Shown piece after piece: positions 31,601 to 45,900 of a stretch of DNA of 64,000 nucleotides. The stretch is from Strigamia acuminata (Eukaryota > Arthropoda > Chilopoda > Geophilomorpha > Linotaeniidae). The stretch is from positions 124,001 through 188,000 of the forward strand of contig CASHSZ010000091.1 of the NCBI GenBank assembly GCA_949358305.1, given 5' to 3'. A model generated the notes under the pieces. That model did no database searches, was not told the origin of the DNA, and saw only the letters and a list, made by a program, of their open reading frames with translations. How positions within the stretch are numbered: position 1 is the first letter of the stretch; the number at the start of each line of letters is the position of its first letter. A program made the position numbers and the translations under genes.

Positions 31601-34600
31601 ATGTGAAATGAGCTCAAAATTTTTTTTTCAAAATTTATTGCTTAGGTGTTGCTAAAACTTATATTGAAGGCTTCTACTAAGGTTTAAACACTATTTCTGA
31701 ACATTCAGAGACATTGGTCTTGTGGTGTTTGTGCTAAGTCAACTGCAATGTGAAATGAGCTCAAAATTTTTTTTTCAAAATTTAATGCTTGGGTGTTGCT
31801 AAAACTTATATTGAAGGCTTCTACTAAGGTTTAAACACTATTTCTGAACATTCAGAGACATTGGACTTGTGGTGTTTGTGCTAAGTCAACTGTGATGAGA
31901 TCAAAAGTTTATTCTCCCAAATCATTCGTTGGATGTTTCTAAAACTTACATTGGAGCCTTCTACTAAGGTTTAAACACTATTTCTGAACATTCAGAGACA
32001 TTGGTCTTGTGGTGTTTGTGCTAAGTCAACTGTGATGAGATCAAAAGTCTATTCTCCCAAATCATCAGTTAAATGTTATAAAACTTACATTGGAGCCTTC
32101 TACTAAGGTTTAAACACTATTTGTGAACATTCAGAGACATTGGTCTTGGGGTGTTTGTGCTAAGTCAACTGTGATGAGATCAAAAGTCTATTCTCCCAAA
32201 TCATCGGTTGGATGTTTCTAAAACTTACATTGGAGCCTTCTACTAAGGTTTAAACACTATTTCCGAACATTCAGAGACATTGGTCTTGTGGTGTTTGTGC
32301 TAAGTCAACTGTGAAGTGAAATGAGCTCAAAATTTTTTTTTCAAAGTTTAATGCTTGGGTGTTGCTAAAACTTATATTGAAGGCTTCTACTAAGGTTTAA
32401 ACACTATTTCTGAACATTCAGAGACATTGGTCTTGTGGTGTTTGTGCTAAGTCAACTGCGAAGTGAAATAAGCTCAAAATTTTTTTTTCAAAGTTTAATG
32501 CTTGGGTGTTGCTAAAACTTATATTGAAAGCTTCTACTAAGGTTTAAACACTATTTCTGAACATTCAGAGATATTGGATTTGTGGTGTTTGTGCTAAGTC
32601 AACTGTGATGAGATCAAAAGTCTATTCTCCCAAATCATTGCTTGGATGTTGCTAAAACTTACATTGAAGGCTTCTACTAAGGTTTAAACACTATTTCTGA
32701 ACATTCAGAGACATTGGTCTTGTGGTGTTTGTGCTAAGTCAACTGTGATAAGATCAAAAATCTATTCTCCCAAATCATCGGTTAAATGTTTCTAAAACTT
32801 ACATTGGAGCCTTCTACTAAGGTTTAAACACTATTTCTGAACATTCAGAGACATTGGTCTTGTGGTGTTTGTGCTAAGTCAACTGTGATGAGATCAAAAG
32901 TCTATTCTCCCAAATCATCGGTTGGATGTTTCTAAAACTTACATTGGAGCCTTCTACTAAGGTTTAAACACTATTTCTGAACATTCAGAGACATTGGTCT
33001 TGTGGTGTTTGTGCTAAGTCAACTGTGATGAGATCAAAAGTCTATTCTCCCAAATCATTGGTTGGATGTTTCTAAAACTTACATTGGAGCCTTCTACTAA
33101 GGTTTAAACACTATTTCTGAACATTCAGAGACATTGGTCTTGTGGTGTTTGTGCTAAGTCAACTGTGATGAGATCAAAAGTCTATTCTCCCAAATCATTG
33201 GTTGGATGTTTCTAAAACTTACATTGGAGCCTTCTACTAAGGTTTAAACACTATTTCTAAACATTCAGAGACATTGGACTTGTGGTGTTTGTGCTAAGTC
33301 AACTGCGATGTGAAATGAGCTCAAAATTTTTTTTTCAAAATTTATTGCTTGGGTGTTGCTAAAACTTAGATTGAAGGCTTCTACTAAGGTTTAAACACTA
33401 TTTCTGAACATTCAGAGACATTGGTCTTGTGGTGTTTGTGCTAAGTCAACTGCGATGTGAAATGAGCTCAAAATTTTTTTCTTCAAAATTTAATGCTTGG
33501 GTGTTGCTAAAACTTATATTGAAGGCTTCTACTAAGGTTTAAACACTATTTCTGAACATACAGAGACATTGGACTTGTGGTGTTTGTGCTAAGTAACTGT
33601 GATGAGATCAAAAGTCTATTCTCCCAAATCATTGCTTGGATGTTGCTAAAACTTACATTGAAGGCTTCTACTAAGGTTTAAACACTATTTCTGAACATTC
33701 AGAGACATTGGTCTTGTGGTGTTTGTGCTAAGTCAACTGTGATGAGATCAAAAGTCTATTCTCCCAAATCATCGGTTGGATGTTTCTAAAACTTACATTG
33801 GAGCCTTCTACTAAGGTTTAAACACTATTTCTGAACATTCAGAGACATTGGTCTTGTGGTGTTTGTGCTAAGTCAACTGTGATGAGATCAAAAGTCTATT
33901 CTCCCAAATCATCGGTTAAATGTTTCTAAAACTTACATTGGAGCCTTCTACTAAGGTTTAAACACTATTTCTGAACATTCAGAGACATTGGTCTTGTGGT
34001 GTTTGTGCTAAGTCAACTGTGATGAGATCAAAAGTCTATTCTCCCAAATCATCGGTTGGATGTTTCTAAAACTTACATTGGAGCCTTCTACTAAGGTTTA
34101 AACACTATTTCTGAACATTCAGAGACATTGGACTTGTGGTGTTTGTGCTAAGTCAACTGCGATGTGAAATGAGCTCAAAATTTTTTTTTCAAAATTTATT
34201 GCTTGGGTGTTGCTAAAACTTAGATTGAAGGCTTCTACTAAGGTTTAAACACTATTTCTGAACATTCAGAGACATTGGTCTTGTGGTGTTTGTGCTAAGT
34301 CAACTGCGATGTGAAATGAGCTCAAAATTTTTTTCTTCAAAATTTAATGCTTGGGTGTTGCTAAAACTTATATTGAAGGCTTCTACTAAGGTTTAAACAC
34401 TATTTCTGAACATACAGAGACATTGGACTTGTGGTGTTTGTGCTAAGTAACTGTGATGAGATCAAAAGTCTATTCTCCCAAATCATTGCTTGGATGTTGC
34501 TAAAACTTACATTGAAGGCTTCTACTAAGGTTTAAACACTATTTCTGAACATTCAGAGACATTGGTCTTGTGGTGTTTGTGCTAAGTCAACTGTGATGAG

Positions 34601-35393
34601 ATCAAAAGTCTATTCTCCCAAATCATCGGTTGGATGTTTCTAAAACTTACATTGGAGCCTTCTACTAAGGTTTAAACACTATTTCTGAACATTCAGAGAC
34701 ATTGGTCTTATGGTGTTTGTGCTAAGTCAACTATGATGAGATCAAAAGTCTATTCTCCCAAATCATCGGTTGAATGTTTCTAAAACTTACATTGGAGCCT
34801 TCTACTAAGGTTTAAACACTATTTCTGAACATTCAGAGACATTGGTCTTGTGGTGTTTGTGCTAAGTCAACTGTGATGAGATCAAAAGTCTATTCTCCCA
34901 AATCATCGGTTGGATGTTTCTAAAACTTACATTGGAGCCTTCTACTAAGGTTTAAACACTATTTCTGAACATTCAGAGACATTGGTCTTGTGGTGTTTGT
35001 GCTAAGTCAACTGCGATGTGAAATAAGCTCAAAATTTTTTTTTCAAAGTTTATTGCTTGGGTGTTGCTAAAACTTACATTGAAGGCTTCTACTAAGGTTT
35101 AAACACTATTTCTGAACATTCAGAGACATTGGTCTTGTGGTGTTTGTGCTAAGTCAACTGTGATGAGATCAAAAGTCTATTCTCCCAAATCATCGGTTAA
35201 ATGTTATAAAACTTACATTGGAGCCTTCTACTAAGGTTTAAACACTATTTCTGAACATTCAGAGACATTGGTCTTGTGGTGTTTGTGCTAAGTCAACTGT
35301 GATGAGATCAAAAGTCTATTCTCTCAAATCATCGGTTGGATGTTTCTAAAACTTACATTGGAGCCTTCTACTAAGGTTTAAACACTATTTCTG

Positions 35394-38300
35394 AACATTC
35401 AGAGACATTGGTCTTGTGGTGTTTGTGCTAAGTCAACTGTGAAGTGAAATGAGCTCAAAATTTTTTTTTCAAAGTTTAATGCTTGGGTGTTGCTAAAACT
35501 TATATTGAAGGCTTCTACTAAGGTTTAAACACTATTTCTGAACATTCAGAGACATTGGTCTTGTGGTGTTTGTGCTAAGTCAACTGCGAAGTGAAATGAG
35601 CTCAAAATTTTTTTTTCAAAGTTTAATGCTTGGGTGTTGCTAAAACTTATATTGAAGGCTTCTACTAAGGTTTAAACACTATTTCTGAACATTCAGAGAC
35701 ATTGGATTTGTGGTGTTTGTGCTAAGTCAACTGTGATGAGATCAAAAGTCTATTCTCCCAAATCATTGCTTGGATGTTGCTAAAACTTACATTGAAGGCT
35801 TCTACTAAGGTTTAAACACTATTTCTGAACATTCAGAGACATTGGTCTTGTGGTGTTTGTGCTAAGTCAACTGTGATAAGATCAAAAATCTATTCTCCCA
35901 AATCATCGGTTAAATGTTTCTAAAACTTACATTGGAGCCTTCTACTAAGGTTTAAACACTATTTCTGAACATTCAGAGACATTGGTCTTGTGGTGTTTGT
36001 GCTAAGTCAACTGTGATGAGATCAAAAGTCTATTCTCCCAAATCATCGGTTGGATGTTTCTAAAACTTACATTGGAGCCTTCTACTAAGGTTTAAACACT
36101 ATTTCTGAACATTCAGAGACATTGGTCTTGTGGTGTTTGTGCTAAGTCAACTGTGATGAGATCAAAAGTCTATTCTCCCAAATCATTGGTTGGATGTTTC
36201 TAAAACTTACATTGGAGCCTTCTACTAAGGTTTAAACACTATTTCTGAACATTCAGAGACATTGGTCTTGTGGTGTTTGTGCTAAGTCAACTGTGATAAG
36301 ATCAAAAATCTATTCTCCCAAATCATCGGTTAAATGTTTCTAAAACTTACATTGGAGCCTTCTACTAAGGTTTAAACACTATTTCTGAACATTCAGAGAC
36401 ATTGGTCTTGTGGTGTTTGTGCTAAGTCAACTGTGATGAGATCAAAAGTCTATTCTCCCAAATCATCGGTTGGATGTTTCTAAAACTTACATTGGAGCCT
36501 TCTACTAAGGTTTAAACACTATTTCTGAACATTCAGAGACATTGGTCTTGTGGTGTTTGTGCTAAGTCAACTGTGATGAGATCAAAAGTCTATTCTCCCA
36601 AATCATTGGTTGGATGTTTCTAAAACTTACATTGGAGCCTTCTACTAAGGTTTAAACACTATTTCTGAACATTCAGAGACATTGGTCTTGTGGTGTTTGT
36701 GCTAAGTCAACTGTGATGAGATCAAAAGTCTATTCTCCCAAATCATTGGTTGGATGTTTCTAAAACTTACATTGGAGCCTTCTACTAAGGTTTAAACACT
36801 ATTTCTAAACATTCAGAGACATTGGACTTGTGGTGTTTGTGCTAAGTCAACTGCGATGTGAAATGAGCTCAAAATTTTTTTTTCAAAATTTATTGCTTGG
36901 GTGTTGCTAAAACTTAGATTGAAGGCTTCTACTAAGGTTTAAACACTATTTCTGAACATTCAGAGACATTGGTCTTGTGGTGTTTGTGCTAAGTCAACTG
37001 CGATGTGAAATGAGCTCAAAATTTTTTTCTTCAAAATTTAATGCTTGGGTGTTGCTAAAACTTATATTGAAGGCTTCTACTAAGGTTTAAACACTATTTC
37101 TGAACATACAGAGACATTGGACTTGTGGTGTTTGTGCTAAGTAACTGTGATGAGATCAAAAGTCTATTCTCCCAAATCATTGCTTGGATGTTGCTAAAAC
37201 TTACATTGAAGGCTTCTACTAAGGTTTAAACACTATTTCTGAACATTCAGAGACATTGGTCTTGTGGTGTTTGTGCTAAGTCAACTGTGATGAGATCAAA
37301 AGTCTATTCTCCCAAATCATCGGTTGGATGTTTCTAAAACTTACATTGGAGCCTTCTACTAAGGTTTAAACACTATTTCTGAACATTCAGAGACATTGGT
37401 CTTGTGGTGTTTGTGCTAAGTCAACTGTGATGAGATCAAAAGTCTATTCTCCCAAATCATCGGTTAAATGTTTCTAAAACTTACATTGGAGCCTTCTACT
37501 AAGGTTTAAACACTATTTCTGAACATTCAGAGACATTGGTCTTGTGGTGTTTGTGCTAAGTCAACTGTGATGAGATCAAAAGTCTATTCTCCCAAATCAT
37601 CGGTTGGATGTTTCTAAAACTTACATTGGAGCCTTCTACTAAGGTTTAAACACTATTTCTGAACATTCAGAGACATTGGACTTGTGGTGTTTGTGCTAAG
37701 TCAACTGTGATGAGATCAAAAGTCTATTCTCCCAAATCATCGGTTGGATGTTTCTAAAACTTACATTGGAGCCTTCTACTAAGGTTTAAACACTATTTCC
37801 GAACATTCAGAGACATTGGTCTTGTGGTGTTTGTGCTAAGTCAACTGTGAAGTGAAATGAGCTCAAAATTTTTTTTTCAAAGTTTAATGCTTGGGTGTTG
37901 CTAAAACTTATATTGAAGGCTTCTACTAAGGTTTAAACACTATTTCTGAACATTCAGAGACATTGGTCTTGTGGTGTTTGTGCTAAGTCAACTGCGAAGT
38001 GAAATGAGCTCAAAATTTTTTTTTCAAAGTTTAATGCTTGGGTGTTGCTAAAACTTATATTGAAGGCTTCTACTAAGGTTTAAACACTATTTCTGAACAT
38101 TCAGAGACATTGGATTTGTGGTGTTTGTGCTAAGTCAACTGTGATGAGATCAAAAGTCTATTCTCCCAAATCATTGCTTGGATGTTGCTAAAACTTACAT
38201 TGAAGGCTTCTACTAAGGTTTAAACACTATTTCTGAACATTCAGAGACATTGGTCTTGTGGTGTTTGTGCTAAGTCAACTGTGATAAGATCAAAAATCTA

Positions 38301-41200
38301 TTCTCCCAAATCATCGGTTAAATGTTTCTAAAACTTACATTGGAGCCTTCTACTAAGGTTTAAACACTATTTCTGAACATTCAGAGACATTGGTCTTGTG
38401 GTGTTTGTGCTAAGTCAACTGTGATGAGATCAAAAGTCTATTCTCCCAAATCATCGGTTGGATGTTTCTAAAACTTACATTGGAGCCTTCTACTAAGGTT
38501 TAAACACTATTTCTGAACATTCAGAGACATTGGTCTTGTGGTGTTTGTGCTAAGTCAACTGTGATGAGATCAAAAGTCTATTCTCCCAAATCATTGGTTG
38601 GATGTTTCTAAAACTTACATTGGAGCCTTCTACTAAGGTTTAAACACTATTTCTGAACATTCAGAGACATTGGTCTTGTGGTGTTTGTGCTAAGTCAACT
38701 GTGATAAGATCAAAAATCTATTCTCCCAAATCATCGGTTAAATGTTTCTAAAACTTACATTGGAGCCTTCTACTAAGGTTTAAACACTATTTCTGAACAT
38801 TCAGAGACATTGGTCTTGTGGTGTTTGTGCTAAGTCAACTGTGATGAGATCAAAAGTCTATTCTCCCAAATCATCGGTTGGATGTTTCTAAAACTTACAT
38901 TGGAGCCTTCTACTAAGGTTTAAACACTATTTCTGAACATTCAGAGACATTGGTCTTGTGGTGTTTGTGCTAAGTCAACTGTGATGAGATCAAAAGTCTA
39001 TTCTCCCAAATCATTGGTTGGATGTTTCTAAAACTTACATTGGAGCCTTCTACTAAGGTTTAAACACTATTTCTGAACATTCAGAGACATTGGTCTTGTG
39101 GTGTTTGTGCTAAGTCAACTGTGATGAGATCAAAAGTCTATTCTCCCAAATCATTGGTTGGATGTTTCTAAAACTTACATTGGAGCCTTCTACTAAGGTT
39201 TAAACACTATTTCTAAACATTCAGAGACATTGGACTTGTGGTGTTTGTGCTAAGTCAACTGCGATGTGAAATGAGCTCAAAATTTTTTTTTCAAAATTTA
39301 TTGCTTGGGTGTTGCTAAAACTTAGATTGAAGGCTTCTACTAAGGTTTAAACACTATTTCTGAACATTCAGAGACATTGGTCTTGTGGTGTTTGTGCTAA
39401 GTCAACTGCGATGTGAAATGAGCTCAAAATTTTTTTCTTCAAAATTTAATGCTTGGGTGTTGCTAAAACTTATATTGAAGGCTTCTACTAAGGTTTAAAC
39501 ACTATTTCTGAACATACAGAGACATTGGACTTGTGGTGTTTGTGCTAAGTAACTGTGATGAGATCAAAAGTCTATTCTCCCAAATCATTGCTTGGATGTT
39601 GCTAAAACTTACATTGAAGGCTTCTACTAAGGTTTAAACACTATTTCTGAACATTCAGAGACATTGGTCTTGTGGTGTTTGTGCTAAGTCAACTGTGATG
39701 AGATCAAAAGTCTATTCTCCCAAATCATCGGTTGGATGTTTCTAAAACTTACATTGGAGCCTTCTACTAAGGTTTAAACACTATTTCTGAACATTCAGAG
39801 ACATTGGTCTTGTGGTGTTTGTGCTAAGTCAACTGTGATGAGATCAAAAGTCTATTCTCCCAAATCATCGGTTAAATGTTTCTAAAACTTACATTGGAGC
39901 CTTCTACTAAGGTTTAAACACTATTTCTGAACATTCAGAGACATTGGTCTTGTGGTGTTTGTGCTAAGTCAACTGTGATGAGATCAAAAGTCTATTCTCC
40001 CAAATCATCGGTTGGATGTTTCTAAAACTTACATTGGAGCCTTCTACTAAGGTTTAAACACTATTTCTGAACATTCAGAGACATTGGACTTGTGGTGTTT
40101 GTGCTAAGTCAACTGTGATGAGATCAAAAGTCTATTCTCCCAAATCATCGGTTGGATGTTTCTAAAACTTACATTGGAGCCTTCTACTAAGGTTTAAACA
40201 CTATTTCCGAACATTCAGAGACATTGGTCTTGTGGTGTTTGTGCTAAGTCAACTGTGAAGTGAAATGAGCTCAAAATTTTTTTTTCAAAGTTTAATGCTT
40301 GGGTGTTGCTAAAACTTATATTGAAGGCTTCTACTAAGGTTTAAACACTATTTCTGAACATTCAGAGACATTGGTCTTGTGGTGTTTGTGCTAAGTCAAC
40401 TGCGAAGTGAAATGAGCTCAAAATTTTTTTTTCAAAGTTTAATGCTTGGGTGTTGCTAAAACTTATATTGAAGGCTTCTACTAAGGTTTAAACACTATTT
40501 CTGAACATTCAGAGACATTGGATTTGTGGTGTTTGTGCTAAGTCAACTGTGATGAGATCAAAAGTCTATTCTCCCAAATCATTGCTTGGATGTTGCTAAA
40601 ACTTACATTGAAGGCTTCTACTAAGGTTTAAACACTATTTCTGAACATTCAGAGACATTGGTCTTGTGGTGTTTGTGCTAAGTCAACTGTGATAAGATCA
40701 AAAATCTATTCTCCCAAATCATCGGTTAAATGTTTCTAAAACTTACATTGGAGCCTTCTACTAAGGTTTAAACACTATTTCTGAACATTCAGAGACATTG
40801 GTCTTGTGGTGTTTGTGCTAAGTCAACTGTGATGAGATCAAAAGTCTATTCTCCCAAATCATCGGTTGGATGTTTCTAAAACTTACATTGGAGCCTTCTA
40901 CTAAGGTTTAAACACTATTTCTGAACATTCAGAGACATTGGTCTTGTGGTGTTTGTGCTAAGTCAACTGTGATGAGATCAAAAGTCTATTCTCCCAAATC
41001 ATTGGTTGGATGTTTCTAAAACTTACATTGGAGCCTTCTACTAAGGTTTAAACACTATTTCTGAACATTCAGAGACATTGGTCTTGTGGTGTTTGTGCTA
41101 AGTCAACTGTGATGAGATCAAAAGTCTATTCTCCCAAATCATTGGTTGGATGTTTCTAAAACTTACATTGGAGCCTTCTACTAAGGTTTAAACACTATTT
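35394..41200. repeat. 2408-bp higher-order repeat
   Basis: Three independent markers recur at 2408-bp steps: GAAGTGAAATGAG at 35441, 37849 and 40257; TGGATTTGTGG at 35703, 38111 and 40519; and the type C AAGTAACTG at 37139 and 39547. Two full units (35394-37801, 37802-40209) and part of a third are present. The third has lost 420 bp, exactly three type A monomers. Confidence 0.88.
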
Positions 41201-42999
41201 CTAAACATTCAGAGACATTGGACTTGTGGTGTTTGTGCTAAGTCAACTGCGATGTAAAATGAGCTCAAAATTTTTTTTTCAAAATCTATTGCTTGGGTGT
41301 TGCTAAAACTTAGATTGAAGGCTTCTACTAAGGTTTAAACACTATTTCTGAACATTCAGAGACATTGGTCTTGTGGTGTTTGTGCTAAGTCAACTGTGAT
41401 AAGATCAAAAATCTATTCTCCCAAATCATCGGTTAAATGTTTCTAAAACTTACATTGGAGCCTTCTACTAAGGTTTAAACACTATTTCTGAACATTCAGA
41501 GACATTGGTCTTGTGGTGTTTGTGCTAAGTCAACTGTGATGAGATCAAAAGTCTATTCTCCCAAATCATCGGTTGGATGTTTCTAAAACTTACATTGGAT
41601 CCTTCTACTAAGGTTTAAACACTATTTCTGAACATTCAGAGACATTGGTCTTGTGGTGTTTGTGCTAAGTCAACTGTGATGAGATCAAAAGTCTATTCTC
41701 CCAAATCATTGGTTGGATGTTTCTAAAACTTACATTGGAGCCTTCTACTAAGGTTTAAACACTATTTCTGAACATTCAGAGACATTGGTCTTGTGGTGTT
41801 TGTGCTAAGTCAACTGTGATGAGATCAAAAGTCTATTCTCCCAAATCATTGGTTGGATGTTTCTAAAACTTACATTGGAGCCTTCTACTAAGGTTTAAAC
41901 ACTATTTCTAAACATTCAGAGACATTGGTCTTGTGGTGTTTGTGCTAAGTCAACTGCGATGTGAAATGAGCTCAAAATTTTTTTCTTCAAAATTTAATGC
42001 TTGGGTGTTGCTAAAACTTATATTGAAGGCTTCTACTAAGGTTTAAACACTATTTCTGAACATACAGAGACATTGGACTTGTGGTGTTTGTGCTAAGTAA
42101 CTGTGATGAGATCAAAAGTCTATTCTCCCAAATCATTGCTTGGATGTTGCTAAAACTTACATTGAAGGCTTCTACTAAGGTTTAAACACTATTTCTGAAC
42201 ATTCAGAGACATTGGTCTTGTGGTGTTTGTGCTAAGTCAACTGTGATGAGATCAAAAGTCTATTCTCCCAAATCATCGGTTGGATGTTTCTAAAACTTAC
42301 ATTGGAGCCTTCTACTAAGGTTTAAACACTATTTCTGAACATTCAGAGACATTGGTCTTGTGGTGTTTGTGCTAAGTCAACTGTGATGAGATCAAAAGTC
42401 TATTCTCCCAAATCATCGGTTAAATGTTTCTAAAACTTACATTGGAGCCTTCTACTAAGGTTTAAACACTATTTCTGAACATTCAGAGACATTGGTCTTG
42501 TGGTGTTTGTGCTAAGTCAACTGTGATGAGATCAAAAGTCTATTCTCCCAAATCATCGGTTGGATGTTTCTAAAACTTACATTGGAGCCTTCTACTAAGG
42601 TTTAAACACTATTTCTGAACATTCAGAGACATTGGACTTGTGGTGTTTGTGCTAAGTCAACTGCGATGTGAAATGAGCTCAAAATTTTTTTTTCAAAATT
42701 TATTGCTTGGGTGTTGCTAAAACTTAGATTGAAGGCTTCTACTAAGGTTTAAACACTATTTCTGAACATTCAGAGACATTGGTCTTGTGGTGTTTGTGCT
42801 AAGTCAACTGCGATGTGAAATGAGCTCAAAATTTTTTTCTTCAAAATTTAATGCTTGGGTGTTGCTAAAACTTATATTGAAGGCTTCTACTAAGGTTTAA
42901 ACACTATTTCTGAACATACAGAGACATTGGACTTGTGGTGTTTGTGCTAAGTAACTGTGATGAGATCAAAAGTCTATTCTCCCAAATCATTGCTTGGAT

Positions 43000-45900
43000 G
43001 TTGCTAAAACTTACATTGAAGGCTTCTACTAAGGTTTAAACACTATTTCTGAACATTCAGAGACATTGGTCTTGTGGTGTTTGTGCTAAGTCAACTGTGA
43101 TGAGATCAAAAGTCTATTCTCCCAAATCATCGGTTGGATGTTTCTAAAACTTACATTGGAGCCTTCTACTAAGGTTTAAACACTATTTCTGAACATTCAG
43201 AGACATTGGTCTTATGGTGTTTGTGCTAAGTCAACTATGATGAGATCAAAAGTCTATTCTCCCAAATCATCGGTTGAATGTTTCTAAAACTTACATTGGA
43301 GCCTTCTACTAAGGTTTAAACACTATTTCTGAACATTCAGAGACATTGGTCTTGTGGTGTTTGTGCTAAGTCAACTGTGATGAGATCAAAAGTCTATTCT
43401 CCCAAATCATCGGTTGGATGTTTCTAAAACTTACATTGGAGCCTTCTACTAAGGTTTAAACACTATTTCTGAACATTCAGAGACATTGGTCTTGTGGTGT
43501 TTGTGCTAAGTCAACTGTGATGAGATCAAAAGTCTATTCTCCCAAATCATCGGTTGGATGTTTCAAAAACTTACATTGGAGCCTTCTACTAAGGTTTAAA
43601 CACTATTTCTGAACATTCAGAGACATTGGTCTTGTGGTGTTTGTGCTAAGTCAACTGTGATGAGATCAAAAGTCTATTCTCCCAAATCATCGGTTGAATG
43701 TTTCTAAAACTTACATTGGAGCCTTCTACTAAGGTTTAAACACTATTTCTGAACATTCAGAGACATTGGTCTTGTGGTGTTTGTGCTAAGTCAACTGTGA
43801 TGAGATCAAAAGTCTATTCTCCCAAATCATCGGTTGGATGTTTCTAAAACTTACATTGGAGCCTTCTACTAAGGTTTAAACACTATTTCTGAACATTCAG
43901 AGACATTGGTCTTGTGGTGTTTGTGCTAAGTCAACTGCGATGTGAAATAAGCTCAAAATTTTTTTTTCAAAGTTTATTGCTTGGGTGTTGCTAAAACTTA
44001 CATTGAAGGCTTCTACTAAGGTTTAAACACTATTTCTAAACATTCAGAGACATTGGTCTTGTGGTGTTTGTGCTAAGTCAACTGCGATGTGAAATGAGCT
44101 CAAAATTTTTTTTTCAAAATTTAATGCTTGGGTGTTGCTAAAACTTATATTGAAGGCTTCTACTAAGGTTTAAACACTATTTCTGAACATTCAGAGACAT
44201 TGGACTTGTGGTGTTTGTGCTAAGTCAACTGTGATGAGATCAAAAGTTTATTCTCCCAAATCATTCGTTGGATGTTTCTAAAACTTACATTGGAGCCTTC
44301 TACTAAGGTTTAAACACTATTTCTGAACATTCAGAGACATTGGTCTTGTGGTGTTTGTGCTAAGTCAACTGTGATGAGATCAAAAGTCTATTCTCCCAAA
44401 TCATCGGTTAAATGTTATAAAACTTACATTGGAGCCTTCTACTAAGGTTTAAACACTATTTCTGAACATTCAGAGACATTGGTCTTATGGTGTTTGTGCT
44501 AAGTCAACTGTGATGAGATCAAAAGTCTATTCTCCCAAATCATCGGTTGGATGTTTCTAAAACTTACATTGGAGCCTTCTACTAAGGTTTAAACACTATT
44601 TCTGAACATTCAGAGACATTGGTCTTGTGGTGTTTGTGCTAAGTCAACTGTGAAGTGAAATGAGCTCAAAATTTTTTTTTCAAAGTTTAATGCTTGGGTG
44701 TTGCTAAAACTTATATTGAAGGCTTCTACTAAGGTTTAAACACTATTTCTGAACATTCAGAGACATTGGTCTTGTGGTGTTTGTGCTAAGTCAACTGCGA
44801 AGTGAAATGAGCTCAAAATTTTTTTTTCAAAGTTTAATGCTTGGGTGTTGCTAAAACTTATATTGAAGGCTTCTACTAAGGTTTAAACACTATTTCTGAA
44901 CATTCAGAGACATTGGATTTGTGGTGTTTGTGCTAAGTCAACTGTGATGAGATCAAAAGTCTATTCTCCCAAATCATCGGTTGGATGTTTCAAAAACTTA
45001 CATTGGAGCCTTCTACTAAGGTTTAAACACTATTTCTGAACATTCAGAGACATTGGTCTTGTGGTGTTTGTGCTAAGTCAACTGTGATGAGATCAAAAGT
45101 CTATTCTCCCAAATCATCGGTTGAATGTTTCTAAAACTTACATTGGAGCCTTCTACTAAGGTTTAAACACTATTTCTGAACATTCAGAGACATTGGTCTT
45201 GTGGTGTTTGTGCTAAGTCAACTGTGATGAGATCAAAAGTCTATTCTCCCAAATCATCGGTTGGATGTTTCTAAAACTTACATTGGAGCCTTCTACTAAG
45301 GTTTAAACACTATTTCTGAACATTCAGAGACATTGGTCTTGTGGTGTTTGTGCTAAGTCAACTGCGATGTGAAATAAGCTCAAAATTTTTTTTTCAAAGT
45401 TTATTGCTTGGGTGTTGCTAAAACTTACATTGAAGGCTTCTACTAAGGTTTAAACACTATTTCTAAACATTCAGAGACATTGGTCTTGTGGTGTTTGTGC
45501 TAAGTCAACTGCGATGTGAAATGAGCTCAAAATTTTTTTTTCAAAATTTAATGCTTGGGTGTTGCTAAAACTTATATTGAAGGCTTCTACTAAGGTTTAA
45601 ACACTATTTCTGAACATTCAGAGACATTGGACTTGTGGTGTTTGTGCTAAGTCAACTGTGATGAGATCAAAAGTTTATTCTCCCAAATCATTCGTTGGAT
45701 GTTTCTAAAACTTACATTGGAGCCTTCTACTAAGGTTTAAACACTATTTCTGAACATTCAGAGACATTGGTCTTGTGGTGTTTGTGCTAAGTCAACTGTG
45801 ATGAGATCAAAAGTCTATTCTCCCAAATCATCGGTTGGATGTTTCTAAAACTTACATTGGAGCCTTCTACTAAGGTTTAAACACTATTTCTGAACATTCA

